Of a DNA stretch of 64,000 nucleotides, positions 63,113-64,000 are shown one piece after another. A model generated the notes under the pieces. It was not told the origin of the DNA. It was given only the letters and a program-made list of their open reading frames with translations, and did no database searches. The stretch comes from Enterococcus sp. HY326 (GTDB taxonomy: Bacteria; Bacillota; Bacilli; Lactobacillales; Enterococcaceae). The first letter of the stretch is position 1; each line of letters begins with the position of its first letter. A program made the position numbers and the translations under genes. The stretch spans positions 890,897 to 954,896 of the forward strand of contig NZ_JANLGQ010000001.1 of assembly GCF_026157065.1 (NCBI RefSeq), read 5' to 3'.

Positions 63113-63143
63113 TAGCTACTCGTTAAAATGAGTGGCTATTTTT
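63113..63143 (+). terminator. Hairpin with U-run
   Basis: TAGCTACTC and GAGTGGCTA pair with one G-U, followed by TTTTTG. It ends whatever is transcribed across 62940-63112, where no gene is seen but GAATAA/TTATTC and CCCTGA/TCAGAGGG hairpins occur. Confidence 0.6.
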
Positions 63144-63144
63144 G

Positions 63145-63153
63145 TGCTATAAT
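63145..63153 (+). promoter_or_regulatory. Extended -10 promoter ahead of candidate RNA 2
   Basis: TGCTATAAT, a perfect extended -10, embedded just after the previous hairpin; no -35 is evident. Confidence 0.55.
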
Positions 63154-63158
63154 CAATT

Positions 63159-63276
63159 TGTGGCTAAAACATTTCAAAAATACTGAAATATTGTTATTTT
63201 ACGCACAACTAGCCACACTGCACTTGGCGGAAAACTTGTGCAGACTTGAGACAGCCGGTTTCGGCTGTCTTTTTTT
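63159..63276 (+). ncRNA. Candidate structured small RNA 2
   Basis: About 118 nt, no ORF. Three stems in order: TGTGGCTA (63159-63166) with TAGCCACA (63210-63217); CTGCAC (63218-63223) with GTGCAG (63238-63243), loop TTGGCGGAAAACTT; and the terminator GACAGCCG (63250-63257) with CGGCTGTC (63262-63269) followed by seven Ts. All stems are perfect and abut each other. The terminator overlaps the end of the convergent UspA-like gene. Confidence 0.6.
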
Positions 63277-63736
63277 ACCTAACAATCAACAAATTACTAG
63301 TTGTATGTTTTATGATATGTTTAGTCATAGACTCTAGATCTCTCTTTACTAAAAACTCATCTTTTTCACCGATAACTATTAAATCAATATCATGTTCATT
63401 TGCATATTTAGGTACAGAGTGTTTTGGTTCGGTATATGTGATTACACTTGAAACGTTAGTAAAGCCACGTTGATTTACTTTAGCAATGAATTCATCAATT
63501 TGTTCTGCGAATTCCTTATCCAATTCTTGTGTTGATTCATAAGAATAAGGAATATATATTTCATTTGTAAAACCTGTTGGAGCTTCTGCCATCTCAATGT
63601 CTATGTCAGAATTATTCGGATTGTAGAACAGAATGTATAAAGTTGCTCCTTTCAAGTTAATACTCTTAAGAACTTGGTCAACTGGACTGGCTGCATAATT
63701 TGAGCTGTTGGCAACAATTAGAATATTTTTGTACAT
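63275..63736 (-). CDS. Universal stress protein family (UspA-like)
   Basis: 153 aa from the ATG at 63736 (GAGGTG upstream). N-terminal YKNILIVANSSNYAASPVDQVLKSI, and the C-terminal DLIVIGEKDEFLVKRDLESMTKHIIKHTTSNLLIV, match the UspA alpha/beta fold. The ATP-binding G-2x-G-9x-G/S pattern is degenerate (GEKDEF), so it may be of the non-ATP-binding type. An extended -10 TGGTATACT (63763-63771) lies upstream. Function is stress-related in general; no specific role can be given. Confidence 0.8.
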   Translation of the reverse strand: MYKNILIVANSSNYAASPVDQVLKSINLKGATLYILFYNPNNSDIDIEMAEAPTGFTNEIYIPYSYESTQELDKEFAEQIDEFIAKVNQRGFTNVSSVITYTEPKHSVPKYANEHDIDLIVIGEKDEFLVKRDLESMTKHIIKHTTSNLLIVR

Positions 63737-63762
63737 GGCTATCACCTCATAGTTTTTCTTAA

Positions 63763-63771
63763 GTATACCAC
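63763..63771 (-). promoter_or_regulatory. Extended -10 promoter of UspA-like gene
   Basis: TGGTATACT on the minus strand, about 27 nt upstream of the start codon. Confidence 0.6.
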
Positions 63772-63813
63772 TATGAAATGATTTATATGCATAAGAACAC
63801 TTTGCGATTTTTA

Positions 63814-63887
63814 TGTACCATGCAGGACTCGAACCTGCGACCGGACGGTTATGAGCCGTCTGCTCTGACCAATTGAGCTAAAGGTAC
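63814..63887 (-). tRNA. tRNA with CAU anticodon (tRNA-Ile2 or Met)
   Basis: On the minus strand: acceptor GTACCTT, D-arm TAGCTCAATTGGTCAGAGC, anticodon stem GACGG-CTCATAA-CCGTC with anticodon CAT, T-arm GCAGGTTCGAGTCCTGC, and acceptor ATGGTAC with discriminator A; CCA is not encoded. One mismatch in the acceptor. The body closely resembles the bacillar tRNA-Ile whose CAU anticodon is modified to lysidine, rather than an elongator tRNA-Met. Confidence 0.93.
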
Positions 63888-63907
63888 GTGAATTGATTAT
63901 AACACAA

Positions 63908-63937
63908 GAAAGCCGCCACTCACTTAAGAGTAGCGGC
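63908..63937 (-). terminator. Hairpin near window end
   Basis: AAGCCGCTACTC pairs with GAGTGGCGGCTT around a TTAAGT loop; the following tract is TCTTG, a poor U-run. It could end a minus-strand transcript entering from beyond the window. Confidence 0.5.
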
Positions 63938-64000
63938 TTGATTGTTGAATCCTTTTCTAAAATTAGGTTATCCCAAAATGCCAGCAACTGGCTTTTGACC

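Noticed and set aside
62640..63276. CRISPR-like repeats
   Set aside because: The hairpins differ in sequence and spacing; there are no identical repeats with regular spacers and no cas genes.
63814..63887. tRNA 3' end as an attachment site for the accessory region
   Set aside because: No second copy of the tRNA 3' sequence is found near 61.6 kb and no integrase gene is present.

Overview
The window looks like a chromosomal segment of a low-GC lactic acid bacterium, most likely Enterococcus or a close relative. Pointers are the PTS EIIC/EIIB/EIIA sets, a GlpK with a phosphorylatable His at residue 232, a cytochrome bd oxidase without heme synthesis genes, the crtN/crtM C30 carotenoid pair, a thiW-thiM-thiE-thiD thiamine salvage operon behind a TPP riboswitch, and a cysteine-free S14 paralogue under a Zur-like box. 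The species cannot be fixed from the sequence. Almost everything reads as core or long-resident metabolic DNA; only about 61.6-63.3 kb looks like a small accessory insertion.

Layout. 0-5 kb: uronate catabolism (3' end of uxaC, a PTS EIIC, uxuB, uxuA). 5-13.9 kb: an ABC exporter pair, a small membrane protein, an Xre regulator, a TMEM175-like channel, a divergent MhqD/MhqO-like pair, a membrane-anchored GDPD, and a DUF421/DUF3290 pair. 13.9-19.3 kb: TetR regulator, HrtBA-like ABC transporter and crtNM. The transporter and crt promoters carry the same TTTATCA-N2-TGATAAA palindrome just downstream of the -10 box, which suggests one regulon. 19.4-26.8 kb: efp, a nucleotidyltransferase-like gene, dhaKLM, a malate/lactate-type dehydrogenase, glpK with a cre site, and an aldo/keto reductase. 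27-37.4 kb: DUF1275 protein, rpsN2, an old yellow enzyme, the thiamine operon, small stand-alone enzymes and cydAB.

37.9-41.3 kb holds a 1131-aa protein that appears to fuse a degenerate penicillin-binding/carboxypeptidase-like domain, a CapA-type metallophosphatase and a MurF-like ligase. It is followed by a Ser-rich lipoprotein, a two-component system with an adjacent two-FtsX-domain ABC transporter, a FadH/BaiCD-like 2-enoate reductase and a LysR regulator. 51-58.3 kb is a tight seven-gene operon: PRD regulator, M42 peptidase, cellobiose-family EIIA-EIIB-EIIC, M24 peptidase and a PatB/MalY C-S lyase. Its substrate is unknown and could be an amino acid, peptide or thiol conjugate of a sugar. 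58.7-61.6 kb: acetyltransferase, SDR, Rrf2 regulator and a 3'-truncated metallophosphoesterase.

61.6-63.3 kb carries several tiny ORFs, a consensus promoter containing a perfect 24-bp palindrome, and several hairpin-rich stretches with promoters and U-runs that look like small RNA genes. The window ends with a UspA-like gene and a CAU-anticodon tRNA, both on the minus strand. Many convergent or operon-end gaps hold terminator-like inverted repeats with unusually long loops (about 40-170 nt), which seem to be a shared intergenic element type.
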